Below are positions 10,239 through 19,981 of a stretch of 64,000 bases of DNA, in pieces. The DNA is from Mycolicibacterium parafortuitum (GTDB lineage: Bacteria > Actinomycetota > Actinomycetes > Mycobacteriales > Mycobacteriaceae): NCBI RefSeq assembly GCF_010725485.1, contig NZ_AP022598.1, forward strand, positions 2,356,001 to 2,420,000, read 5' to 3'. The notes under the pieces were generated by a model, which saw only the letters and a program-made list of their open reading frames with translations, did no database searches and was not told where the DNA came from. Positions within the stretch are counted from its first letter, which is position 1. Each line of letters opens with the position of its first letter. The position numbers were made by a program, and so were the translations under genes.

Positions 10239-11243
10239 TCAGAGGTCCAGGACGAGTCTGTCTCCACGACTGCGTGATACGCAGATCATCATGCAGTCGT
10301 TGCGGTCCTGCTCCTCGTGGGTGAGGACGTCGTCGCGGTGTTCGGGAACCCCGCTCAAGACCGGGGTCTCGCACGTGCCGCACATGCCGGCACGGCACGA
10401 CGACATCACGGGCACGTCATGCTCTTCGATCGCTTCCAGGATCGTCTGGTCGGCCGAGACCGTCAGCGTTACGCCCTGTCGAGCCAACTCGACCTCGATC
10501 GGCAGGTTGACCACGGTGTCCGCATCGGCGGTGCTTGCGCTGAACCGTTCGACGCGAAGGCTTCCCGCCGGCCACGTCGAGCACTGCTGTTCGACAGCGA
10601 GCAGCAGTGCCTGCGGCCCGCAGCAGTAGACGAGGACGTTGTCCCGGGGGGCGCCGACGGCACTCGCAAGGTCGATGAGGCCGCGCTCATCCTGAGCCCA
10701 GATGTCGACCCGGTCCCCGTGTACGGCGAGTTCATCGAGGAATGCCATCGACCGGATGCTGCGGCCACCGTAGATCAGTCGCCAGTCGGCTCCTGCGGCC
10801 TCGGCCTCGCGGACCATCGCCAGGATGGGCGTGATGCCGATGCCTCCGGCGATGAACACGTACTCAGGCGCGGGCGCAAGCCGGAAATGGTTGCGGGGCC
10901 CACGGATACGAAGGGTGCTGCCCTCCTCGACCGACTCGTGCACGTACACCGACCCACCCCTGGACCGGTCGTCGGGTTCGCGGAGCACCGCCACCCGCCA
11001 CCCGCTCAGATCGCCGGGATCTCCGCACAGGGAGTACTGGCGGACCAGACCCGACGGCATGACGAGATCGATGTGCGCGCCGGGCTCCCATTCAGGGAGA
11101 GGATGTCCACCGACCTCCTCCAGCCGTAACGCAACGACACCGTCCGCGACAGCGGTCTTCTCAGCCACCACGACATCGGCCTCGTACTCCCGCATCACCA
11201 GACGCACGGTGCTGGGCTGAGGCGGGCACTCGACGTCGGTCAC
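10239..11243 (-). CDS. Phthalate-dioxygenase-reductase-type ferredoxin reductase (flavin/NAD(P)H/2Fe-2S)
   Basis: The 334-residue protein moves electrons from NAD(P)H through flavin to a C-terminal plant-type 2Fe-2S cluster. The order is a flavin-binding barrel with RQYS (68-71), a nucleotide domain with GGIGITP (133-139) and cluster cysteines C283, C288, C291 and C321. This FMN-NAD-Fe2S order marks the VanB/phthalate dioxygenase reductase family. It lies 28 bp after the P450 gene on the same strand, so it is the likely redox partner of that P450. GTG at 11243 is preceded by GGGAGGGG. Confidence 0.88.
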   Translation of the reverse strand: MTDVECPPQPSTVRLVMREYEADVVVAEKTAVADGVVALRLEEVGGHPLPEWEPGAHIDLVMPSGLVRQYSLCGDPGDLSGWRVAVLREPDDRSRGGSVYVHESVEEGSTLRIRGPRNHFRLAPAPEYVFIAGGIGITPILAMVREAEAAGADWRLIYGGRSIRSMAFLDELAVHGDRVDIWAQDERGLIDLASAVGAPRDNVLVYCCGPQALLLAVEQQCSTWPAGSLRVERFSASTADADTVVNLPIEVELARQGVTLTVSADQTILEAIEEHDVPVMSSCRAGMCGTCETPVLSGVPEHRDDVLTHEEQDRNDCMMICVSRSRGDRLVLDL

Positions 11244-11271
11244 GTTCCCCTCCCGCGCATGGTCGCGAACG

Positions 11272-12489
11272 TCACCAGCTCACGGGCAGGGACTTCAGCC
11301 CGAAGATCCTGGCATCGGTCTTGAGCGGAACCTGATCCGCGGGGACTGCCACCGCCAGGCTCGGAATGCGTTCGAGCAGAGCGCGAATGACGACCTGCAG
11401 TTCGACGCGCGCCAACGGCGCCCCCAGACAGGTGTGGATGCCGTACCCGAAAGCGAGGTGGCCCCGGGCGTCCCGGCGGATGTCCAACGTATCCGGGTTC
11501 TCGAAGGTGTTCGGATCGCGATTGGCGGCGTCGAGTCCCATCACGACGATGTCGCCCTCTGCGAAAGTCGTGCCGCCGATCTCCATCTCTGCGGTCATTG
11601 AACGAGGCAGGTTGCCGATGATGTCGAGGTATCGGAGCAGTTCCTCCACGGCGGCAGGGATGAGCGAGGGATCCTGGCGCAGTTGCTCAAGCTGTTCGGG
11701 ATGTTCCAGCAGCGCAAAGACGCTGAGGCCGATCATGTTGCCGGTGGTCTCGTGTCCGGCCATCAGAAGGAACGCCGCGAGGCCGGACACTTCGGTGATG
11801 GTCAGGTCGCCGCTGCGCACGTGGTTGAGCAGCAGGCTGATCAGGTCGTCGCCGGGATCGTCCATTTTCGCGACGGTGAGTTCGCCGAGGTACTGCATGA
11901 CCGCTGCGACCGCAGCACCGATCTCCTCGAGCGTCGCGTCGGAGTCGAGCACCTTGCGGGTCTCCTGCTGGAACCAGTCGTGCTTGTCGTACGGAACCCC
12001 GAGGAGTTCGCAGATCACCAGCGACGGCAGGGGCAACGCGATCGCTTCCACGAGATCGGCCGACGACGAGCCGGCCAGCATGTCGTCGATGAGAGTGTTG
12101 GCGATGCGCTCCACGGTGGGGCGCATGGCCTCCATGCGCCGCGGGGTGAACTCGCGGGACAGCATCTTGCGCAGCCGTGTCTGATCCGGAGGGTCCATCG
12201 CGACGAAGAACCCGGGTATGGGCTCGTCGCCGGCGTCACCACGCGACGGGTCGGGGATGTTGCGGACGCTTGATCGTCTATCGGCAAGGACTGCGCGCAC
12301 GTCGTGATAATTGGTGACGAGCCAGGCCGGGACGTCCTTGAACGACACCTTGCGGACGCTCCCGGTCTCGGCGTACTCCGCCGCGGGCGCGAACGGACAT
12401 GTCCGTACGAACGGAAATGCCGGCGCCTCTTGTGAATTCGCATCCGCGGCTTCGGAACCGGCGGTCGAAACCTGCTCGCTGGTCGTCAC
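11272..12489 (-). CDS. Cytochrome P450
   Basis: The 405-residue soluble bacterial P450 has the I-helix motif AGHETT (244-249), the K-helix ExxR (283-286) and the heme-ligand loop FGYGIHTCLG with Cys354. It should hydroxylate a hydrophobic substrate using electrons from the adjacent reductase. The frame opens 17 codons further upstream, but GTG at 12489 is chosen because GAGGAAGG lies at the right distance and the residues before it look non-coding. Its CYP family cannot be assigned by eye. A Baeyer-Villiger enzyme, thiolases and an mce importer nearby make a steroid, terpenoid or long-chain lipid substrate plausible. Confidence 0.92.
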   Translation of the reverse strand: MTTSEQVSTAGSEAADANSQEAPAFPFVRTCPFAPAAEYAETGSVRKVSFKDVPAWLVTNYHDVRAVLADRRSSVRNIPDPSRGDAGDEPIPGFFVAMDPPDQTRLRKMLSREFTPRRMEAMRPTVERIANTLIDDMLAGSSSADLVEAIALPLPSLVICELLGVPYDKHDWFQQETRKVLDSDATLEEIGAAVAAVMQYLGELTVAKMDDPGDDLISLLLNHVRSGDLTITEVSGLAAFLLMAGHETTGNMIGLSVFALLEHPEQLEQLRQDPSLIPAAVEELLRYLDIIGNLPRSMTAEMEIGGTTFAEGDIVVMGLDAANRDPNTFENPDTLDIRRDARGHLAFGYGIHTCLGAPLARVELQVVIRALLERIPSLAVAVPADQVPLKTDARIFGLKSLPVSW

Positions 12490-13268
12490 GTTAAGGCCTT
12501 CCTCGAATGGTCGAATCACACGGTCCGGTCTACATGACATCAGTCACATGTGTGATTGGCGATAGCATCACATAGCAGATCTACCACCGTCAAGGCGTGC
12601 GCACTCCGCCCGATGTACATACTTTGCTATCGTCTATATATGTGCAGCATAAAGCGATATATGGAATAGCGATACCGGTCAGACGGCTTCATCGGATTCC
12701 TCGCGTCGCGAGTTCAGAGTTAATCGCTGTTATGTGCCAAAGGTTTGGAATGTCGGACTGGGCATCGGAAGGCGCCGGCGCGGGGTCCGGAACCCGGCGC
12801 TGCACGGCGCTGAAACGAAGAGTGGAGGCAGAACTAACCTCCTGGCCCATGGCCGCCGGTGTGAGCGGGGACTCCGCATTCCTGGCCGGGCTTCCTCGCG
12901 ATGTGTAAATCATAGAACCAATATTTACAAGCGGCACACTCACCGTGGGCCGGGCTCCACGGAGGTCTGGTGCCCAGGCACTCGCCGCAGGTTCTAAAAG
13001 AGGACTCTGAACTGGGGAAAATATGTATCCGGTGAGGCTGGGAGGGCCGCACGCTCCTGCGCCCAACGTCATGCTGCTTGACGGTCAAAATTCCGGTGTG
13101 CGATGCTATCGACGATTACTGATGTGATTGAAGCCACTCCAACCTCGCGGTGTGATGGCTCTTCTGTGAAAGGGGTCGAGGTGCCGGCAAGTACGCAGAA
13201 TTGCTCTTCACAATCCGCCCGCATTGAGCTCAGCGCCCCGCGCGCCGCCCGATCAGGTCAGGAGCGAC
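12490..13268. promoter_or_regulatory. Regulatory region between the P450 operon and the mce operon
   Basis: About 780 bp without a convincing gene; a 103-codon frame at 12597-12908 has no recognisable features. The P450-proximal 200 bp are AT-rich and contain a TCACA-TG-TGTGA dyad (12544-12555). The octamer TGCTATCG occurs at 12625-12632 and 13104-13111, and inverted at 12560-12567, placing copies near both divergent operons. No confident promoter hexamers for the mce operon were identified. Confidence 0.45.
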
Positions 13269-14096
13269 GTGGTCATCGCTGAGAAAGCCGATTCGCCTCC
13301 ACGGTCGCGCATGCACGACGGATTCACCGCGGTCTCCTCTGCAAAGGCAGCCAAACCCGTTCGCGCACTGGGCGATTTCTTTGCCATGGCGCTCGACACG
13401 CTGGTGTGCATACCACGCAAGCCTTTCGCGTGGCGCGAGTTCCTGGAGCAGTCCTGGTTCGTCGCCCGGGTGTCGCTGGTGCCGACGCTGATGCTGGCAA
13501 TCCCATTCACCGTGCTGCTCATCTTCACGTTCAACATCCTGTTGCTCGAGTTCGGCGCAGCGGATTTCGCAGGTACCGGTGCGGCATACGGCACCGTGAC
13601 GCAGATCGGTCCCGTGGTGACGGTGCTCGTGGTCGCGGGCGCGGGCGCAACGGCGATGTGCGCCGACCTGGGCGCCCGCACGATCCGCGACGAACTCGAC
13701 GCCCTGCGTGTCATCGGTGTCGATCCCATCCAGACACTGGTTGTTCCCCGCGTGCTGGCCGCGACCTTCGTGGCAACGCTGCTGTCCTCAGTGGTGATCC
13801 TCGTCGGCTTGGTCGGCGGGTTCATCTTCTCGGTCTTCATCCAGCACGTGACCCCCGGCGCGTTCGTCAGCGGACTCACCGTGATCACCGGCGTCGACGA
13901 CGTGATCATCTCGTTGGTCAAGGCGGCGTTGTTCGGACTATCGGCGGGTCTGATCGCCTGCTACAAGGGGATTTCCGTCGGTGGCGGCCCTGCCGGTGTC
14001 GGCAACGCGGTCAACGAGACCGTCGTGTTCACCTTCGTCGCCCTGTTCGCGATCAACATCATCGCGTCGGCCGTCGGAATCAAGGCGACGCTGTGA
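13269..14096 (+). CDS. MlaE/YrbE-type ABC permease of the mce operon (YrbEA)
   Basis: First gene of the mce operon. The product has a ~45-residue cytosolic N-terminus and then five or six membrane segments from about residue 60. The MlaE permease signature is visible in the loop LGARTIRDELDALRVIGVDP and the C-terminal GGGPAGVGNAVNETV. With YrbEB it forms the membrane channel that moves lipid delivered by the Mce proteins. GTG at 13269 has AGGAG four bases upstream. A TTG at 13224 would add 15 residues but has no ribosome-binding site. The start of yrbEB overlaps its stop. Confidence 0.9.
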   Translation: MVIAEKADSPPRSRMHDGFTAVSSAKAAKPVRALGDFFAMALDTLVCIPRKPFAWREFLEQSWFVARVSLVPTLMLAIPFTVLLIFTFNILLLEFGAADFAGTGAAYGTVTQIGPVVTVLVVAGAGATAMCADLGARTIRDELDALRVIGVDPIQTLVVPRVLAATFVATLLSSVVILVGLVGGFIFSVFIQHVTPGAFVSGLTVITGVDDVIISLVKAALFGLSAGLIACYKGISVGGGPAGVGNAVNETVVFTFVALFAINIIASAVGIKATL

Positions 14097-14947
14097 CCGC
14101 AGGCTCTCCCAGTAGGCTGAACCCGCGGCTCCGTCGCATGGCGTCGGGGTGGGTGGACGCGCTGAGCCGGATGGGGACACAGGCGCAGTTCTATTTCCAG
14201 ACCCTGGGGGCTATCAAAGACGTCCTGCTGCACTACAAGAAGGAACTGCTGCGCCTGATCGCCCAGATGAGTCTGGGCGTCGGGGCATTGGCTGTCGTCG
14301 GCGGCACCGTGGTGATCGTCGGCTTCCTGACGCTGTCGACCGGCGCGCTGGTGGCGGTCCAGGGTTACAACCAGTTCGCCGAGGTCGGGGTCGAAGCCCT
14401 CACCGGATTCGCCTCGGCCTACTTCAACGTGCGACTGATCGGTCCGGTGATCGCGGGAATCGGCCTCGCAGCAACGATCGGCGCCGGTGCGACAGCGCAA
14501 TTGGGTGCGATGCGGATCAACGAGGAGATCGACGCGCTGGAGGTGATGGGTGTCCGCTCGGTCGCCTATCTGGCATCCAGCCGGGTACTGGCGGGCGTCA
14601 TCGTGGTGATCCCGCTCTACTGCGTTGCCGTGTTGTCGGCGTTCTGGGCTGCGCGCTTCGGCACGATCGTGATCTACGGCCAGTCCTCAGGCGTGTACGA
14701 CCACTACTTCACGACCTTCCTCAGCGGCACCGACATCATCTGGTCCTTCTTCCAGGCGATCGCGATGGCCGTCGTCATCATGCTGGTGCACACCTACTAC
14801 GGTTTCACCGCATCCGGAGGCCCGGCCGGGGTCGGCGAAGCGGTCGGTCGTGCGGTGCGTACCTCGCTGATCGCGGCGGTGCTGGTCGTCCTGTTCCTCT
14901 CACTGGCCATCTACGGCCAGTCCGGCAATTTCCACCTGGCCGGGTAG
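14093..14947 (+). CDS. MlaE/YrbE-type ABC permease of the mce operon (YrbEB)
   Basis: The 284-residue second permease has a cytosolic N-terminal helix, then membrane segments from about residue 60. Family signatures are GATAQLGAMRINEEIDALE and the C-terminal SGGPAGVGEAVGRAV. GTG at 14093 overlaps the yrbEA stop (GTGA); the frame remains open ~230 codons further upstream, but that part is the shadow of yrbEA. It pairs with YrbEA. The ATPase (MceG) is not in this window, as is usual because it is encoded elsewhere. Confidence 0.9.
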   Translation: MTAGSPSRLNPRLRRMASGWVDALSRMGTQAQFYFQTLGAIKDVLLHYKKELLRLIAQMSLGVGALAVVGGTVVIVGFLTLSTGALVAVQGYNQFAEVGVEALTGFASAYFNVRLIGPVIAGIGLAATIGAGATAQLGAMRINEEIDALEVMGVRSVAYLASSRVLAGVIVVIPLYCVAVLSAFWAARFGTIVIYGQSSGVYDHYFTTFLSGTDIIWSFFQAIAMAVVIMLVHTYYGFTASGGPAGVGEAVGRAVRTSLIAAVLVVLFLSLAIYGQSGNFHLAG

Positions 14948-14951
14948 ATCG

Positions 14952-16376
14952 ATGGCGCACAACAACAATCGGCGCGGCGTGCATCCTTTGTGGTGGACGG
15001 CGGCGTTGTTCGCCACCGTCATCGGTCTGGTGCTCACCTGCTCGCTGATCTTCGCGGGGACGTTCCGCCGCTACGTGCCGGTCACCCTGACCTCGGAACG
15101 ATCCGGTCTGGTGATGGAGTCGGGCGCCAAGGTGAAGATGCGCGGCGTCGAGGTGGGCCGTGTCGCAGGAATGTCGGGCGGCACGCAGGCCGTCGCGCTG
15201 GCGCTGGAGATCGACCCCGACAAGGCCGGTTACATTCCCGCCAACGTCGAGGCCGAGATCGCCACCACCACCGCCTTCGGCGCCAAGTACGTCGACCTCA
15301 TCTACCCCGAACAGCCCAGTGCGCAGCGGATCTCGGCGGGCGCGGTACTCCAGTCCCGCAACGTGGCGACCGAGGTCAACACGGTGTTCGACAATCTGGT
15401 CGGACTGCTCAACGAAATCGACGTCGCGAAGCTCAGCGCGGTACTGACCGCTGTGGCCGACGGTGTGCGTGGTCAGGGAGAACGCATCGGCCAGGCCACC
15501 TCCGACGCCAACGAGGTACTGCTGGCCGTCAATCCGAGGATGGACCGGGTCGGCGAGAACTGGACCTCGCTCCGGGATTTCAGCGATGCCTACAGCGCAG
15601 CGGCGGGCGACATCCTCGACACTCTCGACGCAGCGTCCGTGACCAGCGAGACGATCACCGGACGCGAGCAGGATCTGGACGCGCTGCTGCTGAACTCGAT
15701 CGGATTCTCCAACAGCGGCGTCGAACTGATCGCGCCGAACCTCGACAACCTGATCAACGGCATCAACATCCTCGAACCGACGACCAGCCTCCTGCTCAAG
15801 TACGACCCGATCTACACCTGCCTGCTGCAGGGCGCGAAGTTCGCGCTCGACAACGGGGCGTACGCGAATATCGGTGGCAACGGTCGTTCTGTGGTTCAGG
15901 ATGTCGGCCTGTTGATGGGCGACGATCCGTACCGTTATCCGCAGCACCTGCCGAAGGTTGCCGCCACGGGTGGACCTGGCGGCAAGCCGGGCTGCGGTTC
16001 TCTGCCCGATGTCAGCAAGAACTTCCCGGTGCGGTACCTGGTGACGGACACCGGATTCGGCACCGGACTGGACATCCGCCCGAATCCCGGTATCGGGTTC
16101 CCGGGCTGGGCGAACTACTACCCGGTCACCAAGGCGATCCCGGAACCGCCGCGGGTGCGTCATCCCGGTGGCCCGGCACCCGGCCCGGCGCCGGCGGTCC
16201 CCGGCGGAGCCCCCTACGGAGCGGCGCTCTATGGGCCCGACGGAACACCGCTGTGGCCCGGGGTTCCGGCACCGCCGCAGCCGGCACCCGTGCCGCCGGC
16301 TCCTGCGACGCCGCTGCCCGCCGAAGCGCCTGTCGCCCAAACCGTTCCAGGAACGCTGCCCGGAACGGCGCCCTGA
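14952..16376 (+). CDS. MCE-family lipid-transport protein A
   Basis: The 474-residue protein has one N-terminal membrane anchor (residues ~14-37), an MlaD/MCE domain (~42-115, with MRGVEVGRVAGM and TTTAFGAKYVDL), a long helical region predicted to build the periplasmic tunnel (~125-300), and a Pro/Ala-rich C-terminal tail (~395-474). In mycobacteria the six Mce proteins A-F form a hetero-hexameric needle carrying lipids such as sterols or fatty acids to the YrbE permeases. It starts 4 bp after yrbEB. A 7-codon minicistron links its stop to mceB. Confidence 0.92.
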   Translation: MAHNNNRRGVHPLWWTAALFATVIGLVLTCSLIFAGTFRRYVPVTLTSERSGLVMESGAKVKMRGVEVGRVAGMSGGTQAVALALEIDPDKAGYIPANVEAEIATTTAFGAKYVDLIYPEQPSAQRISAGAVLQSRNVATEVNTVFDNLVGLLNEIDVAKLSAVLTAVADGVRGQGERIGQATSDANEVLLAVNPRMDRVGENWTSLRDFSDAYSAAAGDILDTLDAASVTSETITGREQDLDALLLNSIGFSNSGVELIAPNLDNLINGINILEPTTSLLLKYDPIYTCLLQGAKFALDNGAYANIGGNGRSVVQDVGLLMGDDPYRYPQHLPKVAATGGPGGKPGCGSLPDVSKNFPVRYLVTDTGFGTGLDIRPNPGIGFPGWANYYPVTKAIPEPPRVRHPGGPAPGPAPAVPGGAPYGAALYGPDGTPLWPGVPAPPQPAPVPPAPATPLPAEAPVAQTVPGTLPGTAP

Positions 16377-16399
16377 TGAGTATCGAGGACCAGCAGTGA
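16376..16399 (+). other. Seven-codon minicistron linking mceA and mceB
   Basis: ATG at 16376 shares its A with the mceA stop. The frame reads MSIEDQQ, and its TGA (16397-16399) overlaps the mceB GTG start (GTGA). It could re-couple translation across the 19-bp mceA-mceB gap. It may equally be chance; its GAGG also serves as the mceB ribosome-binding site. Confidence 0.3.
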
Positions 16400-17424
16400 A
16401 AAGCAGCTTGCGACGAGTCGTGATCAACCTGACCGTGTTCGTCGTCGTCTGTGTGGTGTCCGCGTTCGGGCTGATGGCGGTCTTCGCCAACCTCCGTTTC
16501 AACGACGAACAGCTCTACCGTGCCGAGTTCACCGACGTGAGCGGTCTCGAAGTCAACGACTTCGTCCGCATCGCCGGTGTCGAGGTCGGGCAGGTCAAGA
16601 GGATCTCGATCAACCCCGATGCGCGCGCGGTCGTGGAGTTCTCAGCCGATCCCTCGATCGACCTGACGGATGCCTCCAAGGCCCAGATCCGTTGGGAGAA
16701 CCCAATCGGGGACCGGTACATGGCCCTGCTGGAAGGCGCGGGCGCCGCCACTCGACTGGCGCCGGGCACCACCATCCCGATCGACCGAACCGAGCCTGCG
16801 CTGGATCTCGACACACTACTCGGCGGATTCCGCCCGCTGTTCCGCGCGTTGGATCCCGACCAGGTGAACACCTTGTCGACCGCGCTGATCCAGGCGTTCC
16901 AGGGCGAGGGCGCGACCATCGGCTCCTTCCTGAACCAAGCCGCCGTTCTGACCAACACCCTGGCCGATCGCGACGTCCTCATCGGCGAGGTGATCGGAAA
17001 CCTCAACACGGTGCTGGGCTCCTTCGGCGGACAGACCGAACAGCTCGCCAAAGCAGTCGACTCGCTCTCGTCGCTGGTGAAGGGACTCGAGGAACGCAAG
17101 GGCGACGTGGCAAACGCGGTGGCGTACACCAACGCCGCGTCCGCGACCGTCGCCGACCTGCTGATACAGGCGCGCGAGCCGGCCAATGAAGTCCTCGTCC
17201 AGAGCGACCGCGCGACCTCTCTGGTGCTCGCCGACCACGAGTACTTCGACAACCTGCTGAACATGCTCCCCGACGCCTACAAGAAGCTGTCCCGGCTCGG
17301 CAGTCGCGGCGACTTCATCCCGGAGTACCTGTGCTCTCTGTCGTTGAAGGTCAACGGTAAAGGCGGGCAACCGGTTTACGTCAAACTCGCCGAGCAGACG
17401 ACAGGGCGGTGCGCTCCGAAATGA
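16396..17424 (+). CDS. MCE-family lipid-transport protein B
   Basis: The 342-residue protein has a membrane anchor (~9-31), an MCE domain (~40-115: ADPS...AQIRWENPIGDRYMALLEG) and a helical tunnel segment. The frame is open from 16168, but the upstream part is the shadow of the proline-rich end of mceA. GTG at 16396 with GAGG upstream gives the expected short basic N-terminus before the anchor. It is part of the co-transcribed mce hexamer genes. Confidence 0.9.
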   Translation: MKSSLRRVVINLTVFVVVCVVSAFGLMAVFANLRFNDEQLYRAEFTDVSGLEVNDFVRIAGVEVGQVKRISINPDARAVVEFSADPSIDLTDASKAQIRWENPIGDRYMALLEGAGAATRLAPGTTIPIDRTEPALDLDTLLGGFRPLFRALDPDQVNTLSTALIQAFQGEGATIGSFLNQAAVLTNTLADRDVLIGEVIGNLNTVLGSFGGQTEQLAKAVDSLSSLVKGLEERKGDVANAVAYTNAASATVADLLIQAREPANEVLVQSDRATSLVLADHEYFDNLLNMLPDAYKKLSRLGSRGDFIPEYLCSLSLKVNGKGGQPVYVKLAEQTTGRCAPK

Positions 17425-18716
17425 AACCCTTCGCCGAACGGAACCCGTTCGTCATCGGAATGGCTGGGATGGCTCTCACCGCGAGCGTCGCCGTGATCGC
17501 GCTGCAGTACGACAAACTGCCGTTGGGCAGTTCTTCGGAGGACTACTCGGCATTCTTCGCCGAGGCCGGCGGTCTGCGTGCAGGCGCGCCGGTACAGGTG
17601 GCGGGTTTCCGCGTCGGGCAGGTGTCCTCTATCGAGCTCGACGGCGCCCGGGTGCGGGTGGACTTCGACGTCGACGACCACGTCCACCTCGGCGACCTCA
17701 CCGAAGCCCACATCCGGACCAAGAGCCTGCTCGGCTCCAAGGTGCTGGAGGTGACGCCCCGGGGGGAGGGCCAGCTGAGCTCGACCATCCCGATCGAACG
17801 GACGAGGTCGCCCTACCAGCTGCCGGACGCGCTCGGCGATCTGTCCGCGACAATCAGCGGGTTGAACACCGACACCGTGTCCGAGGCACTGTCCACCTTG
17901 GCGGTGACCTTCCAGGACACCCCGCCGGAGCTGAAGGCAGCGGTCGAAGGCGTCGGACGGTTCTCCCAGACCCTCGGCGAGCGCGATACCGAGCTGCGGA
18001 AACTGCTGAGCAATGCCAGCAAGGCCACAGAGGTCCTGTCCGACCGTGCCGACGAGGTCGCCGAACTGATCGCCAACAGCAACGCACTACTCGGTGAGCT
18101 CCGCAACCAGAGCGCCGCGCTGGAACAGATCTCGGGGAACCTGTCGACCTTCGCCCGGCAGCTGTCGGCGTTCATCGACACCAACCGTGACCAGATGCGG
18201 CCTGCACTGGACAAACTCAACGGTGTGTTGACGATCGTCGACAACCGCAAGGAGCGCGTCATGCTGGCGATCAAATACCTGAATCAGTACACGATGGGGC
18301 TGGGCGAGACCGTCGGTTCCGGGCCGTTCTTCAAGGCCTACCTGGCGAACCTGCCCGGGCAGTTGGTGCAACCTTTCATAGACTCCGCGTTCTCCGACCT
18401 GGGGCTGGATCCGAACGTGTTACCGCCGTCGCAGCTTTCGGACCCACAGACCGGTCAGGCCGCAACGCCTGCGCTGCCCGTGCCGTTCCCGAGGACCGGG
18501 CAGGGTGGGGAACCGCACGTGACACTGCCCGACGCGATCACCGGGAACCCCGGGGATCCGCGCTATCCGTACCGGGAGCCCGAACCTGCTCCCGCGCCGG
18601 GTGGACCGGCGCCAGGTCCGCCGGCGCTGTGGCCGCAGGGACAGCAGCCGTCGAACCTGCCCTCTCCGCCACCGGTCTCTGATCCGGTCACAGCACCTGC
18701 CGGGGGAGGACAGTGA
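17409..18716 (+). CDS. MCE-family lipid-transport protein C
   Basis: About 435 residues: an N-terminal anchor (~14-33), an MCE domain (~45-115, AFFAEAGGLRAGAPVQVAG), helical repeats rich in Leu and Asn, and a proline-rich tail from ~350. GTG at 17409 overlaps the end of mceB by 16 bp. The alternative ATG at 17421 overlaps the mceB stop exactly (ATGA) and removes four residues; either keeps the anchor. Confidence 0.9.
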   Translation: MRSEMKPFAERNPFVIGMAGMALTASVAVIALQYDKLPLGSSSEDYSAFFAEAGGLRAGAPVQVAGFRVGQVSSIELDGARVRVDFDVDDHVHLGDLTEAHIRTKSLLGSKVLEVTPRGEGQLSSTIPIERTRSPYQLPDALGDLSATISGLNTDTVSEALSTLAVTFQDTPPELKAAVEGVGRFSQTLGERDTELRKLLSNASKATEVLSDRADEVAELIANSNALLGELRNQSAALEQISGNLSTFARQLSAFIDTNRDQMRPALDKLNGVLTIVDNRKERVMLAIKYLNQYTMGLGETVGSGPFFKAYLANLPGQLVQPFIDSAFSDLGLDPNVLPPSQLSDPQTGQAATPALPVPFPRTGQGGEPHVTLPDAITGNPGDPRYPYREPEPAPAPGGPAPGPPALWPQGQQPSNLPSPPPVSDPVTAPAGGGQ

Positions 18717-19981
18717 TGCGCAGGGGAGTTCTTCGCGCCGCTCTGGTGGTCGCGGTTGTCGCCGCGGTCGTGGTCGGCGGTGTGCTGGTCATGCGCGCGG
18801 TCACGCACGCCGGACGGACGCAGCTCACCGCGTACTTCGACAACAGCAACGGTCTGTTCGTCGGCGACGAGGTACGGATCCTCGGAGTTCCCGTGGGTGC
18901 CATCGACACGATCGAACCGGAGCCGGAACGGGTCAAGGTGACGTTCTGGGTCGACGGCACGTACCGGGTGCCTGCGGAGGCGAAGGCCGTGATCGTGTCA
19001 CCGCAGCTCGTCACTGCCCGGGCGATCCAGCTCACGCCCGCCTACGAGTCCGGCCCGGCGATGGACAACGGCGGGGTCATCCCTCAGGCGCGGACCGCTG
19101 TCCCGCTGGAATGGGATGACTTGCGAACGCAATTGGAGAAACTCACCGATGCTCTGCAACCCACCCGACCGGGTGGCGTGAGCACCCTCGGTGAGTTCGT
19201 CAACACCGCCGCCGACAACCTGCGCGGGCAGGGTGCCGACATCCGCGAAACCGTCACGACCATGGGGCGTGCCCTCTCGGCGCTGGGTGACCACAGCGAC
19301 GACGCGTTCGCCACCCTCAAGAACCTCGCTGTCGTGGTCTCGGCCCTCGAAGACAGTTCGGACCTGCTTGCCCAACTCAACCGCAACATGGCCGCTGTCA
19401 CCGGGCTTCTGGCCGACGACCCGGGAGCTGTCGGGGAGGCCATCAACGACCTCAACTCGGTGGTCAGCGAGGCGACCCAGTTTGTCCGGGACAACAAGGA
19501 AGCGGCGGGTATAGCGACCGACAAGCTGGCTGCGATCTCCACTGCGGTCAACGGAAGCCTCGACGACATCAAGCAGGCGCTGCACGCGTTCCCGAACGCC
19601 GCGCAGAACTTCGCCAACGTCTACCAGCCATCGCAGTCCGCCCTGACGGGCATCCTCGCGGTCAACAATCTCGCCGACCCGATCAGCTTCCTCTGCGGCT
19701 CGGTCGAGGCGGCGGCACGGGTCAACGGCGTCTATTCGTCGAAGCTGTGTGCGCAGTATCTGGCGCCGATCGTCAAGAACCGCCAGATCAACTTCCCGCC
19801 GCTGGGTGAGAACCTATTCGTCGGCCAGTCGGCGCGACCCAACGAGATCACCTACAGCGAGGACAGATTGAGGCCCGACTTCATTCCTCCACAGCCGGCG
19901 CCGGCGGCACCGGCACCGGTGGCCACAGGTGATCCGGCGGCCGGGCTGCCCGGCCTGCTGCTGCCCGGGGCGGGAGGGTGA
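18713..19981 (+). CDS. MCE-family lipid-transport protein D
   Basis: The 422-residue MCE protein has an N-terminal anchor (~6-28), an MCE domain (~38-110, DNSNGLFVGDEVRILGVPVG), a helical tunnel region and a Pro/Ala-rich C-terminus. The start is GTG directly followed by ATG, after GGGGGAGGACA. The GTG overlaps the mceC stop. Confidence 0.9.
   Translation: MMRRGVLRAALVVAVVAAVVVGGVLVMRAVTHAGRTQLTAYFDNSNGLFVGDEVRILGVPVGAIDTIEPEPERVKVTFWVDGTYRVPAEAKAVIVSPQLVTARAIQLTPAYESGPAMDNGGVIPQARTAVPLEWDDLRTQLEKLTDALQPTRPGGVSTLGEFVNTAADNLRGQGADIRETVTTMGRALSALGDHSDDAFATLKNLAVVVSALEDSSDLLAQLNRNMAAVTGLLADDPGAVGEAINDLNSVVSEATQFVRDNKEAAGIATDKLAAISTAVNGSLDDIKQALHAFPNAAQNFANVYQPSQSALTGILAVNNLADPISFLCGSVEAAARVNGVYSSKLCAQYLAPIVKNRQINFPPLGENLFVGQSARPNEITYSEDRLRPDFIPPQPAPAAPAPVATGDPAAGLPGLLLPGAGG

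Noticed and set aside
12597..12908. 103-codon frame in the P450-mce gap
   Set aside because: No ribosome-binding site, no domain, basic random composition; region better explained as regulatory.
13224..13268. TTG at 13224 as start of yrbEA
   Set aside because: No ribosome-binding site; GTG at 13269 has AGGAG.
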